This document shows, one piece after another, positions 41,634 through 50,004 of a stretch of DNA of 64,000 nucleotides. Both the position numbers and the translations under genes were made by a program. The DNA comes from JANOSH01 sp031415695 (GTDB taxonomy: Bacteria; Actinomycetota; Acidimicrobiia; Acidimicrobiales; Ilumatobacteraceae). A model generated the notes under the pieces. It was not told the origin of the DNA. It did not search any database and was given only the letters and a program-made list of their open reading frames with translations. The stretch is from assembly GCA_031415695.1 (NCBI GenBank), contig JANOSH010000044.1, positions 124,001-188,000 on the forward strand, written 5' to 3'. Every line of letters begins with the position of its first letter. Within the stretch, counting starts at the first letter, position 1.

Positions 41634-42078
41634 CAGAGTCTCGTCGATATGTGGCGATCGAAGACAATGGTTGGATCGACGAAGGCCCCAGCTCAAACTG
41701 TGGAGGTTACGGAGGCCGTTGCGCTTTCGGCATCTGAGATGACCGTCGCTCAGTACCTAAACTCCGAACAACTTGACTTCGACCACTTGTCGACGCCGTC
41801 GGCCGGTTCAGCGCCGCCTGCAATCTGACCACCGGCGCGTTGCCTTGCTGCCGAGCTACAGAAAGCGCTCGACGATTGGCAGTGCCGACTCGACGGATCG
41901 GTCGTCGACCGGAGCATCGATCATGTTGAGCGCAGCAATGAGCGGCCCGGCGACCTCGCCTGACGCAAGCGGCCAAATGTCGTCGGCGACAACAACGCGG
42001 AGACGTAGGTTGGCCTCTGCGCCATGTCCCCGTCGATCACAACGAAAGTGTACCTTACGAAACTGCAGTTTCCGTCAG
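41634..42078. other. Gene-poor junction between accessory block and tRNA-Arg
   Basis: About 445 bp without a confident gene. It contains a 59-residue plus-strand frame (41649-41828) and no clear repeats, terminator or integrase remnant. Its position at the 3' side of the tRNA makes it the expected place for an attachment site, but I saw no second copy of the tRNA end elsewhere in the window. Confidence 0.45.
41649..41828 (+). CDS. Very small hypothetical protein (doubtful)
   Basis: A 59-residue frame from the ATG at 41649 (MWRSKTMVGSTKAPAQTVEV) to the TGA at 41828. It has an acidic, helical stretch 'EVTEAVALSASEMTVAQYLNSEQLDFDHL' and lies 15 bp after the triad on the same strand. There is no ribosome-binding site and no family, so it may be chance. 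Confidence 0.22.
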   Translation: MWRSKTMVGSTKAPAQTVEVTEAVALSASEMTVAQYLNSEQLDFDHLSTPSAGSAPPAI

Positions 42079-42150
42079 CGCCCTCGGCAGGATTCGAACC
42101 TGCGCCTTCGGCTCCGGAGGCCGACGATCTATCCCCTGAGCTACGAGGGC
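42079..42150 (-). tRNA. tRNA-Arg (anticodon CCG)
   Basis: On the minus strand a complete 72-nt cloverleaf runs from 42150 to 42079. The acceptor arms GCCCTCG/CGAGGGC pair perfectly, the D-arm is TAGCTCAGGGGATAGA, the anticodon stem-loop is TCGGC-CTCCGGA-GCCGA with anticodon CCG, and the T-arm is CAGGTTCGAATCCTG. The discriminator is G and the CCA end is not encoded. It reads CGG arginine codons. Its 3' end faces the accessory block to the left. Confidence 0.95.
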
Positions 42151-42164
42151 GGGGTGGTGCTACG

Positions 42165-42575
42165 TTAGCCCGGGTTGTGGGTGAAACCTAGCTCGCGTCC
42201 ACCGGCATGCAGGGGCTCGATAACGAAGCACACTCGGCCGGGTCCTCGCATCGGGAACGGTTTGCCCGTGTACTTCATGGATATTGGGTCCATGTACCGA
42301 CAATCGCTGTCGTCACGGATCTCGATTACCCGACCCTGGATTGCAGCCATGTTGTACGGATTGTCGTGCGCTGCGACCGATAAGGCGACACGCGGATCAC
42401 GTGTCATGTCCTTGGCTTTCCAAGCCCCGTCGCCGGTACACACCAGAATTTGGTCGCGTTCGAGGCCCACCCAGACGACCCAGTTTCGCGGCGAACCGTC
42501 GGCGCGCATGGTGGTGAGGTGCACATAGTTGGGAGCATCGAAGAGCGCCCGGATGTTGGGTGGGAGTGTGGCCAT
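42165..42575 (-). CDS. PPOX-class (pyridoxamine-phosphate-oxidase-like) flavin/F420-binding protein
   Basis: 136 residues from the ATG at 42575 (MATLPPNIRALFDAPNYVHL). The split-barrel pattern 'HLTTMRADGSPRNWVVWVG', 'DPRVALSVAAHDNPYNMAAIQGRVIEI' matches the PPOX-class F420-dependent enzymes abundant in actinobacteria. It starts two bases after the acyl-CoA synthetase stop, so it is the second gene of that operon. Probable flavin or F420 redox enzyme; substrate unknown. Confidence 0.85.
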   Translation of the reverse strand: MATLPPNIRALFDAPNYVHLTTMRADGSPRNWVVWVGLERDQILVCTGDGAWKAKDMTRDPRVALSVAAHDNPYNMAAIQGRVIEIRDDSDCRYMDPISMKYTGKPFPMRGPGRVCFVIEPLHAGGRELGFTHNPG

Positions 42576-42577
42576 GG

Positions 42578-44326
42578 CTACTTGGTGCTCGCACCGAGGA
42601 GCTGGTCTCGTAGGTCTCGCTTGACGAATTTGCCGTTGGCGTTGCGCGGCAAGGGTTCGTCGAGGAACCACACCCTCGCCGGGATTTTGAATTTGGCCAT
42701 CTTGTCAGCCAGGAAAACTCGTAACTCGCCGTCGGTAAGCAACGCCCCTGGTTGTAGCACGATCGCCGCAGCAACGTCTTCGCCCAACCGTTCATCGGGG
42801 ATACCGAACACTGCGACCTCGGCAACAGCGTCGTGCTCATAAATGGCAACCTCGACCTCGCTGCAGTACACATTCTCGCCGCCCCGGTTCACCATGTCTT
42901 TGGCCCGATCGACGATGTAGACAAACCCATCCTCGTCGATTCGGGCGATGTCGCCGGTATTGAACCAGCCGTTGCGGATGGCATCGGCGGTAGCTTCGGG
43001 CCGGTTCAAGTATCCCTTGATGACAACCGCACCTCGCACACAGAGCTGCCCAACGGCCTCGGGCGAGGCAACGACATCGTTGCCTTCGTCGTCGACGAGT
43101 TTGACATCGAGCGTGGGAACAACCGGCCCACACGATGCAGGCTTGGCCACGAAGTAGCTGGCGGAGTTTGCGGTGACGATGCCATGTGTTTCGGTCAGGC
43201 CGTAGCCGGTTGATGGCACACCATTGGCGAGCGCTTTGTCGATCTTGGCGACGAGATCGGGTTGCAACGCAGCACCGCCGCCACCCATACCCAAAAGCGT
43301 CGACGTGTTTCGGGTTGCCCAATCGGGATGCGACAGCAGTTCGCGGCTCATGGTGGGTACGCCGGAGAAATTCGTGACGCCTTCCCGCTCGATGAGCTCC
43401 AATGCCCGAGCCGGGTCCCATTTGTAGGTGAGCACCACTCGACCGCCGCCGAGCGTTGCGGGTTGGAGTAAACAGTTGTTGGCCGTGACATGAAATAGCG
43501 GTGTCGGCGCCATGAGCACCGGTTGCAGTGGCACGACTGCAACCGGTCCGGCCTCGAGGTCTCCTGCTGCAACGGCCTTGGCGACACCGAGGGTTGAGGC
43601 CGCTGTCATGAACGCAAGGTTCATCACGTTGTGGATGGATCCGCGGTGGGTGAGCTGGGCGCCCTTCGGGAACCCGGTAGTGCCCGATGTGTAAAAGATG
43701 CAAGCGTCGTCGTCGGGATCGATCGTGGCAACCGGCAGATCGGCCGGGGCGTGTTCGGCGTCAACCACGTCGGCCCATCGCGCTGCGTTGGCTGGCAGGG
43801 CCCGGTCGGAGCGAACCGAAATGATGTGGAGCGGCGTGGCGCTTCGAATGCTGTCGAGAACACGTAGGACCCGTTCCAATCGCTCGTCGTCGGCGATAAG
43901 CACCTTGGGCGTCGAGTCCTTCAGGCCGTACTCCATCTCGGCCGGCGTCCACCACGCGTTCATGCCTACGACGGCGGCGCCGATCGACACGGTGGCCCAG
44001 TACGCGGTGACCCACTCGGGGTAGTTCCGCATGGCAATCGCCACACGGTCGCCCGAACCAACGCCGTGGGTATGTACCAGGAGATGGGCGAGTGAGCGCA
44101 CTTGAGCGTTGATTTCGGCGTAGGTATACCGCTCGTCTTCGTAGACGAGGTAGGTGCTGTCGGCAAACGGAGCTGTCATCTCCCACAGGCTGCGCAGGTT
44201 CGGCGGCGCTACAGCGAAGACCTTGATGGGGTTGCCCCGCACGTCGATCTCGGTGACGGCAAATGGGCTTCCGGGTGCGGTGAGTTCCTGGCGTGCGGCG
44301 CGGTAGTGCTGAATCATCGTTGCCAT
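42578..44326 (-). CDS. Acyl-CoA synthetase (AMP-forming)
   Basis: About 582 residues from the ATG at 44326 (MATMIQHYRAARQELTAPGS). ANL-superfamily motifs: phosphate loop YTSGTTGFPKGA, 'STGYGLTETHG', 'WFNTGDIARIDEDGFVYIVDRAKDM' and the C-terminal catalytic Lys in 'LPRNANGKFVKRDL'. It activates a fatty, aromatic or other carboxylic acid to its CoA thioester. It is divergent from lysA with only about 30 bp between starts. Confidence 0.9.
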   Translation of the reverse strand: MATMIQHYRAARQELTAPGSPFAVTEIDVRGNPIKVFAVAPPNLRSLWEMTAPFADSTYLVYEDERYTYAEINAQVRSLAHLLVHTHGVGSGDRVAIAMRNYPEWVTAYWATVSIGAAVVGMNAWWTPAEMEYGLKDSTPKVLIADDERLERVLRVLDSIRSATPLHIISVRSDRALPANAARWADVVDAEHAPADLPVATIDPDDDACIFYTSGTTGFPKGAQLTHRGSIHNVMNLAFMTAASTLGVAKAVAAGDLEAGPVAVVPLQPVLMAPTPLFHVTANNCLLQPATLGGGRVVLTYKWDPARALELIEREGVTNFSGVPTMSRELLSHPDWATRNTSTLLGMGGGGAALQPDLVAKIDKALANGVPSTGYGLTETHGIVTANSASYFVAKPASCGPVVPTLDVKLVDDEGNDVVASPEAVGQLCVRGAVVIKGYLNRPEATADAIRNGWFNTGDIARIDEDGFVYIVDRAKDMVNRGGENVYCSEVEVAIYEHDAVAEVAVFGIPDERLGEDVAAAIVLQPGALLTDGELRVFLADKMAKFKIPARVWFLDEPLPRNANGKFVKRDLRDQLLGASTK

Positions 44327-44355
44327 CTCTACCAGCTTGGGTACCATCGGTGCCT

Positions 44356-45636
44356 ATGCCAGCCGGTCCTCTTGCTCGTTATCTGCTTCCCGACTCGTCT
44401 TCGGTCGATGCCGATGGGCAATTGCGGGTTGGCGGCGTGCGTCTCGTCGATCTTGCCGCCACCTACGGCACACCGCTGTTCGTGTACGACGAGGCTCACC
44501 TTCGGGCGCGCTGTCGTGAGGCCATCGCCGCGTTCGGCGAAGGGCAGGTTGTCTTTGCCAGTAAGGCGTTCCTCTGTAAGGCGATGGCTCGCTTGGCTCA
44601 CGAGGAGGGAGTACGGCTCGACGTTGCTAGCGGCGGCGAGTTGTCGGTGGCGTTAGCTGCCGGGGTACCCGCCGATCGCATCACGTTCCACGGCAACAAC
44701 AAGAGCATGGCCGAACTACGCCGAGCCCTGGAACTCGGTGTGCATCATCTGGCCGTCGACAGCTTCGACGAACTCGACCGACTCGATCAGCTTCACCGAG
44801 AAGGGCTCCCCGTCCCCAACGTGCTGCTGCGGCTGACCCCGGGCGTCCATGCTCATACCCACGAGTTCGTGTCGACCGGTCAGGACGACTCGAAGTTCGG
44901 GTTCACCGTTTCGACGGGTGCGGCTCACGAGGCGATTGAACGTGCCGCACGATCGGCCAGCATCGAACTCGTTGGCCTGCACTGCCACATTGGGTCCAAC
45001 GTGTTCCGCGCCGAGAGTTTCGGTGAGGCGGTGTCCGTCATGGCCGACGTTGCCCGACCTCTTGATCTACCCGAGTTGGTACTCGGTGGTGGGTTGGGTG
45101 TCGCGTATGTTGAAGGCGAGCACGCCCCGTCGATCACCGAGTGGGCCAACCACGTGCTCAAAGCGGTGGCCGAATGCGGGGTTCGGTCCAAGATAAGCGT
45201 CGAGCCGGGCAGGGCATTGGTGGCCTCGGCGGCGGTGACGCTGTACGAGGTAGGAACCATGAAAGACATTCCCGGTGTGCGACGGTATGTCTCGGTCGAT
45301 GGTGGCATGAGCGACAACCCGCGGCCCGTCATGTACGGCAGCGGCTACGAAGCGTTTGCACCTCGCGCTGTCGACGCCGAGCGCCCATTAGAAGCCCGGC
45401 TGGTCGGCAAGCACTGCGAGAGCGGCGACGTTTTGATCTTCGACGCGAACCTGCCCGCCGATCTAGTCGTCGGTGACATCGTTGCGACTCCGGTAACGGG
45501 GGCGTACGGCTTCACTATGGCATCGAACTACAACCGGCTACCTCGGCCGCCGGTGGTGTTCGTGGCCGACGGCAAAGCCCGAGTGGTTGTTCGCCGCGAG
45601 ACCGAAGCCGACATGCTCGCAACTGACGTCGGCTAA
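44356..45636 (+). CDS. lysA: Diaminopimelate decarboxylase
   Basis: 426 residues from the ATG at 44356 (MPAGPLARYLLPDSSSVDAD). A PLP enzyme of the alanine-racemase fold: the PLP Lys is in 'VVFASKAFL' (K70), the substrate loop is 'GLHCHIGSNVF', the Gly-rich PLP loop 'VLGGGLGVAYVEGEH', and 'EPGRALVASA' and 'GKHCESGDVL' complete the active site at the dimer interface. It carries out the last step of lysine synthesis from meso-diaminopimelate. No neighbouring lysine or threonine genes are present. Confidence 0.95.
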   Translation: MPAGPLARYLLPDSSSVDADGQLRVGGVRLVDLAATYGTPLFVYDEAHLRARCREAIAAFGEGQVVFASKAFLCKAMARLAHEEGVRLDVASGGELSVALAAGVPADRITFHGNNKSMAELRRALELGVHHLAVDSFDELDRLDQLHREGLPVPNVLLRLTPGVHAHTHEFVSTGQDDSKFGFTVSTGAAHEAIERAARSASIELVGLHCHIGSNVFRAESFGEAVSVMADVARPLDLPELVLGGGLGVAYVEGEHAPSITEWANHVLKAVAECGVRSKISVEPGRALVASAAVTLYEVGTMKDIPGVRRYVSVDGGMSDNPRPVMYGSGYEAFAPRAVDAERPLEARLVGKHCESGDVLIFDANLPADLVVGDIVATPVTGAYGFTMASNYNRLPRPPVVFVADGKARVVVRRETEADMLATDVG

Positions 45637-45645
45637 CGGCGGCCG

Positions 45646-45792
45646 CTACTCGTTCCAGCCGATGAGGCCGGCGGCGGCTTCGAGCATCGTGTGGAGGTGC
45701 TCGGCCGATGGTTTGTTTCCGGCGGGAAACTCTGTGGTACCCCCCATCCAATCCCAAGACACCACCAGCATCTCAAGCCACTGGGACGGCAC
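45646..45792 (-). CDS. Small hypothetical protein
   Basis: A 48-residue frame from GTG at 45792 to TAG at 45646, with a GCGAGG-like site nine bases upstream. It has an amphipathic start (SQWLEMLVVSWDWMGG) and a helical tail (SAEHLHTMLEAAAGLIGWNE). No family recognised. Its tail overlaps nothing and it fills the gap after lysA; it may be a remnant of a larger gene. Confidence 0.3.
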   Translation of the reverse strand: MPSQWLEMLVVSWDWMGGTTEFPAGNKPSAEHLHTMLEAAAGLIGWNE

Positions 45793-45858
45793 ACCGCTCA
45801 ACCTCGCCTACGCGTCAGCCTGCTTTAGCCCCGGCTAGACCTGCGCCAGCCCCCACCG

Positions 45859-46038
45859 CTAGGGCGCTTTTGGTCGGGTCGGTACCTGACGGTTGGGTGC
45901 TACGAGGTCCGCCGGAAGGACCAGTTCCCATCCGGCGAGCGAATCGGGGAGATACGCCTCAAAATCGCAACCTCGTCGGTCGCGGCGGCTCATCCCCTCG
46001 AACGAGGAGGTCCAGTGGCTGGCGATGAGTTCTCCCAC
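45859..46038 (-). pseudogene. Fic-domain protein, N-terminal fragment
   Basis: 59 codons from GTG at 46038, with a strong GGGAGG ribosome site. The sequence 'SRRDRRGCDFEAYLPDSLAGW' followed by 'LVLPADLVA' is the usual beginning of actinobacterial Fic proteins. It ends at a TAG at 45859 and no Fic core (HPFxxGNGR) follows, so only the leader of an AMP-transferase-type gene remains. Confidence 0.6.
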
Positions 46039-46156
46039 AACCGTTACCTCCCAGATCTTTAAGTAACGCTTATAGTCTAACCGTTGGGCAGATACTTCGA
46101 AATTCCCTCACCTGGGTACCCCTAGCGCGTTGCTGTCAGACGGTCAGGTCGGTGCG

Positions 46157-46585
46157 CTACTGCTCGCTTGCCGACTGGGCAAGTATCCACGCACTCGCTT
46201 GGACGACAAATGAGCGGAGATCATCGAGCTGCGTCAAAGCCTCTATTACAATGCTGTCGTCTACCTCGGCGTACTGGTGCACGAGTACGTTGCGAAATCC
46301 GACTGCCCGGGCGACGCTGGCGGCGATGTCGGGTTGTACCACGCCATGTGCACCGAGCAGCCGAACCGCGTCAGCGTTGGTGTCCGGAGCGCGCCACGCC
46401 TCGGACGCCGCAATGTGATGGGCGAGGTCGATGCAACCCTCGATAGACGTGATGAACAGGTACTTGACCCCGTCAAGCCACAAAGATGATGCGGTCAGGT
46501 CAGGATGGGCTGCAGCCTCTTCGAGTCGCCTTAACCGATCCGCCACTCCCCGAAGTAGTCGAGCCGCTCGGCCTTCATCGACCAT
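46157..46585 (-). CDS. hepT: HepT-family HEPN toxin
   Basis: 142 residues from the ATG at 46585 (MVDEGRAARLLRGVADRLRR). The HEPN RNase/target motif R-x4-H-x-Y is intact (RNVLVHQYAEV), after 'VKYLFITSIEGCIDLAHHIAAS'. HepT toxins cut or modify RNA and are neutralised by MntA, which polyadenylates the Tyr of this motif. It overlaps the antitoxin gene by 11 bp. Confidence 0.9.
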   Translation of the reverse strand: MVDEGRAARLLRGVADRLRRLEEAAAHPDLTASSLWLDGVKYLFITSIEGCIDLAHHIAASEAWRAPDTNADAVRLLGAHGVVQPDIAASVARAVGFRNVLVHQYAEVDDSIVIEALTQLDDLRSFVVQASAWILAQSASEQ

Positions 46586-46955
46586 TGGCGGCGTTCTCCA
46601 GAAACGTACGATGAGCACGTTCGAAGCGGTACCTCTCGTCGAGCCAAATTTTCCGATTGGTTGCAACCCACCGGACGCGGTCGATCGGGCTGTCATCGAA
46701 GAGTATCTGGCCCTCACAGGCGATTCGACCTGCAAGTTCTAGCGGCACACGGCGAACATCGATGAGGTCGACACCTAAAGGCAAGTCGAGTGTCCACGGT
46801 AATGGGGCTTGGTTTGGCCACCACGCCGCCACGTCGAGGTCGGAAGTGGCACCAGCCGTGCCCCGAGCGTGGCTTCCAAAGACAAGCGCGAATGCTGCAC
46901 AGCAGTTGCGTAGGACCTCAATGGTCAACTCGCGCATGTCTGCTGGGTTCTCCAC
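46575..46955 (-). CDS. mntA: MntA-type nucleotidyltransferase antitoxin
   Basis: 126 residues from GTG at 46955; an ATG at 46937 is also possible. The nucleotidyltransferase motif is VFGSHARGTAGATSDLDVAAWW (GSx10DxD). It is predicted to AMPylate the adjacent HepT on its HxY Tyr and so silence it. Gene order (antitoxin first) and overlap match known HepT-MntA modules, and both active sites appear intact. Confidence 0.9.
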   Translation of the reverse strand: MENPADMRELTIEVLRNCCAAFALVFGSHARGTAGATSDLDVAAWWPNQAPLPWTLDLPLGVDLIDVRRVPLELAGRIACEGQILFDDSPIDRVRWVATNRKIWLDERYRFERAHRTFLENAANGR

Positions 46956-47001
46956 CTCTTGAGCATACGCTTAGCTCCGTACTGAACCGGCCGATATCAA
47001 T

Positions 47002-48093
47002 ATGATGAGCGCCCTCAGCAAGCTTCCTAGTGGCACGCGCCGGCTTGTTGTGGTGGCCGTGGTTGTAGCGGTGGTGACGCAGGCGCTCGTGATCGTGGCG
47101 GGTCTGACGTCGTGGCGCGACCCTGTGGAGCCGGCAACTTCGGCGGTAACGAGCATTGCCAAGGCCGTGACGACGACCACGTCCGCAGCCGTGACTACCT
47201 CCGCCGGTCCAGTTGTGGCTGTTCCCGGTACCGAGGCTGTGGTTGCCTCATCGGTCGAACCGGACCCGGAACCAGAACCAGCCCAGCCCACGACAGCTAG
47301 CCCGTCTACGACAGCCAGTCCGCCAACGACACCGATCCTGCCGACACCCGCGGTAAAAACCTTGGCCGATCAGATCATCGCCGCAGCCACGAAGACGGCT
47401 GCAGCGTCGAACGGGTTCGTCGTAGAGACCGTCGTTCCCGACGGCGCGCAGGAGCCAGCCATCACCAATAGCCTTCGTTTCGACGTCGGCTCGAAGAGTT
47501 TGGAGCTTTCCCAGTACCTGTCGTCAACCCAGCAAGAGGTGCCGTACGCGGTGTTCGGCGACGAGCTCTATGTGGACGCCTCCAGTGTCGGTGGCAGCGA
47601 CGACAAGGTGGCGAAGTTCAGCATTGCGAAAGGCGTGCGGGTCGACAAGATTGGCACTGACCCTACGAACCTTTACAACCGGCTTGGCAGCGAGGCGGGT
47701 CATCGAGGTGGCTTGGCCAACGTCTCGGTGGTGGAGAACGCCGTTGGTGAAGCTGGCACGCACTTCACCGCAACGCTGGACCCGAAGGCTGCTCTACTCA
47801 CCAACGGTGGAACGTCACAAAGTTGCGCGCCTACCGCATCGACGGGGATGGTCAAGCCTCTTGGCCGACTATCGCTGGCCGCTGCGATGGGTGAACTCTG
47901 TGCCGCTTACGTCAGTTTGAAAGCCGACTATTGGGTTGACGCGGCGGGTTTGCTGAGACGCGTCACATTGTCGGGAAGGTCACCTGCGGGCGTGGTGCTC
48001 ACCGACCGCCAGTACTCCGACTTGGGGACGGCTGGAGTTATCGAAAAGCCGCCATCTGAGATTGTCGTGGATGGTGCGTCGCTGCTGAAGTGA
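47002..48093 (+). CDS. Membrane-anchored extracytoplasmic protein with Thr/Pro-rich linker
   Basis: 363 residues. One membrane helix (about 14-36) is followed by a low-complexity Thr/Ala/Pro/Glu linker to about residue 115, with 'PDPEPEPAQP'. A folded domain then begins 'TLADQIIAAATKTAAAS'. The strand pattern and 'KADYWVDAAGLLRRVTLSG' recall LppX/LprG-like lipid-binding folds, though there is no lipobox. It is probably exported and tethered by its N-terminal helix. Its 3' end meets the convergent NUDIX gene with a gap of two bases. Confidence 0.65.
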   Translation: MMSALSKLPSGTRRLVVVAVVVAVVTQALVIVAGLTSWRDPVEPATSAVTSIAKAVTTTTSAAVTTSAGPVVAVPGTEAVVASSVEPDPEPEPAQPTTASPSTTASPPTTPILPTPAVKTLADQIIAAATKTAAASNGFVVETVVPDGAQEPAITNSLRFDVGSKSLELSQYLSSTQQEVPYAVFGDELYVDASSVGGSDDKVAKFSIAKGVRVDKIGTDPTNLYNRLGSEAGHRGGLANVSVVENAVGEAGTHFTATLDPKAALLTNGGTSQSCAPTASTGMVKPLGRLSLAAAMGELCAAYVSLKADYWVDAAGLLRRVTLSGRSPAGVVLTDRQYSDLGTAGVIEKPPSEIVVDGASLLK

Positions 48094-48095
48094 CG

Positions 48096-48749
48096 TCAGG
48101 CAGTGCGGTCGTACGAGCGGATTCGGCCCTTCGTCATGCGTGCACGATGGCGATCGCCTGCCAGTGAGTGATCGCCAAGTTCGTAGCCCGAATCGCCATG
48201 CCACAATAGGTAGGTGTCGTCGCCGTCGACGGCGTGTTTGGTTGCGAATCGTTCGACTCCCCGTCGAGGCCCGCCTGCCAGCTCGTCCACGCCGGTGAAA
48301 TCGGCTAGCTGGTGAAGTGTCACAAACGTTGGCGGGGCAATGGGCAAGCCTTGTTGGAGTGCAGTGGCAGGCTCAAGCCACACGTGGTCGACGATTTCGT
48401 GCTCGTCGATCACAACGGGCTGCCCGGTCCATGTTGCAACAAAGAACCATGTGTTGAACCGTTTGGGTTGCTGAGGCGGCGGGGTCCAATGCGCCCACGT
48501 CACCAAGCTGTCGGCGGGCACGACTAGGCCGACTTCCTCGTGAACTTCGCGAGCTGCCGCGTGTTGTGCCTGTTCGAACTCATTGTCGCCGTGGTCGGTG
48601 GCATCGACCCGACCGCCGGGAAACACCCACATTCCCGGGAAGGCGCCAACTGCGCTTCGCTTCAACAACAGCACCTCGAGAGCGTCGGTCCCGTCTCGCA
48701 CGATGATGACGGTCGCAGCCGGAATGGGCGGTGGTAGTTCGGTAGTCAT
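48096..48749 (-). CDS. NUDIX hydrolase
   Basis: 217 residues from the ATG at 48749 (MTTELPPPIPAATVIIVRDG), which overlaps the MFS stop (ATGA). The Nudix box is slightly extended: GGRVDATDHGDNEF...AREVHEEVGL, with RExxEE intact. The N-terminal 'LEVLLLKRSAVGAFPGMWVFPGG' resembles NUDT19/NUDT7-like CoA or nucleotide-sugar hydrolases. Substrate uncertain. Confidence 0.87.
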   Translation of the reverse strand: MTTELPPPIPAATVIIVRDGTDALEVLLLKRSAVGAFPGMWVFPGGRVDATDHGDNEFEQAQHAAAREVHEEVGLVVPADSLVTWAHWTPPPQQPKRFNTWFFVATWTGQPVVIDEHEIVDHVWLEPATALQQGLPIAPPTFVTLHQLADFTGVDELAGGPRRGVERFATKHAVDGDDTYLLWHGDSGYELGDHSLAGDRHRARMTKGRIRSYDRTA

Positions 48750-49945
48750 GTCCGTACCAGTGTGAACGATGCGACCACCAGGGTGACGATTCCACCCACA
48801 ACAAATGGCCATCGGGCGTTGAATGCCGAGATGAGAAAACCAGCCATCAACGCACCCAGCGGTGTTGTTCCAAAGAACCCAATCGAGAAAAGGCTCATCA
48901 CGCGGCCCATCATCGCTGGGTCGGATTCGCGTTGCAGCACCGTTTGCACGAGCATGGTGAACGATGTGGAAGCGCAGCCCACAACGATGCCAAACAGCGA
49001 CCACCAAACGAGCGTCGGTACGAATCCCCAGCAGATCATCAAGGCTCCGAATGAGGCTGCAGCGATGGCGACATGACGCACTCGAGGATGGCGGAATCCG
49101 GCAATGACGAGGCCGGCGATCACCGCGCCGAGGGCACTGATTGATTGGGCGAAGGCCAAGCCGCCGGCACCTGATTTGAATTCGAATTTCACCATCGCGG
49201 GAACCGTGGTCGCGAAGTTGTAGGCAAACAGGCCGGCGACGAACAAGACAATGAGTGTCTTGCGTATAGCCGGAGTATCGCGTGCGTATCGGAGCCCCTC
49301 GCGCAACTGTCCGCGGCCCGGTGTTGCTCGACGGCGTGGATGTAACGCCTGGCCGAGTAACCACACCAAGGCAGAAAGAACGAACAGATACGACATGGCG
49401 TTAGCCGCAAAGCAGGCCGCCAACCCTACGACGGCAATGAGGATGCCAGCTAGGGCAGCCCCAACCAGGCGTGAGACCGGCAAGAGCAACGCGTTGAGTG
49501 CGACGGCGCCTCCGAGGTCATCGGGGCCGCAGAGTTCGTAGAGAATAGCTTGGGCCGCCGGTCGTTCGAACGCTGCGACGACACCCAAGGCGAGCGCGAA
49601 TAACGCTACCCACACGACGGTCACTCGTGCCGAGGCAACCATCGTCGCGAGCCCGGCCGCTAACAGCATCGACGCTGCCGTCGTGGCCACAAGCAATCGC
49701 CGGTTGTCGAAGCGGTCGGCTATCACACCTCCTAGCGGACCCAACACGAGAAGTGGGCTGTACTGCAATGCGGTGACGACGCCGAGAGCGTTGCCGCTGT
49801 TGCTGAGTTCGAGCACCAGCCACGCTTGCGCGACGACCTGTACGAAGCTGCCGATGGACGACACGGCCTGACCTATAAAGAAGACCTTGAAGCGAGGGTT
49901 TTTTAGCGAACGGAAGCGGTAGGAGAATGCCGCCTCGTCAGTCAC
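48746..49945 (-). CDS. MFS transporter (EntS/MefA-like)
   Basis: 399 residues with about 12 membrane segments. The N-terminal 'FRVFFIGQAVSSIGS'-type start (here FKVFFIGQAVSSIGSFVQVVAQAW) and 'GVIADRFDNRRLLV' (MFS motif A) are typical of the enterobactin/macrolide-exporter subgroup. It is probably a drug or small-molecule exporter. It is co-transcribed with the NUDIX gene, and its start lies opposite the divergent lactone oxidase. Confidence 0.88.
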   Translation of the reverse strand: MTDEAAFSYRFRSLKNPRFKVFFIGQAVSSIGSFVQVVAQAWLVLELSNSGNALGVVTALQYSPLLVLGPLGGVIADRFDNRRLLVATTAASMLLAAGLATMVASARVTVVWVALFALALGVVAAFERPAAQAILYELCGPDDLGGAVALNALLLPVSRLVGAALAGILIAVVGLAACFAANAMSYLFVLSALVWLLGQALHPRRRATPGRGQLREGLRYARDTPAIRKTLIVLFVAGLFAYNFATTVPAMVKFEFKSGAGGLAFAQSISALGAVIAGLVIAGFRHPRVRHVAIAAASFGALMICWGFVPTLVWWSLFGIVVGCASTSFTMLVQTVLQRESDPAMMGRVMSLFSIGFFGTTPLGALMAGFLISAFNARWPFVVGGIVTLVVASFTLVRT

Positions 49946-50004
49946 GACGGCAGGTTACCCGCGGACTCTTCGCTTGCTCTACGAGCCTGATAAGACGATG
50001 GTCG

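Noticed and set aside
42837..43703. 288-residue minus-strand frame inside the acyl-CoA synthetase
   Set aside because: Same strand, different frame from an ANL enzyme with all motifs; the translation is Arg/His/Cys-rich noise.
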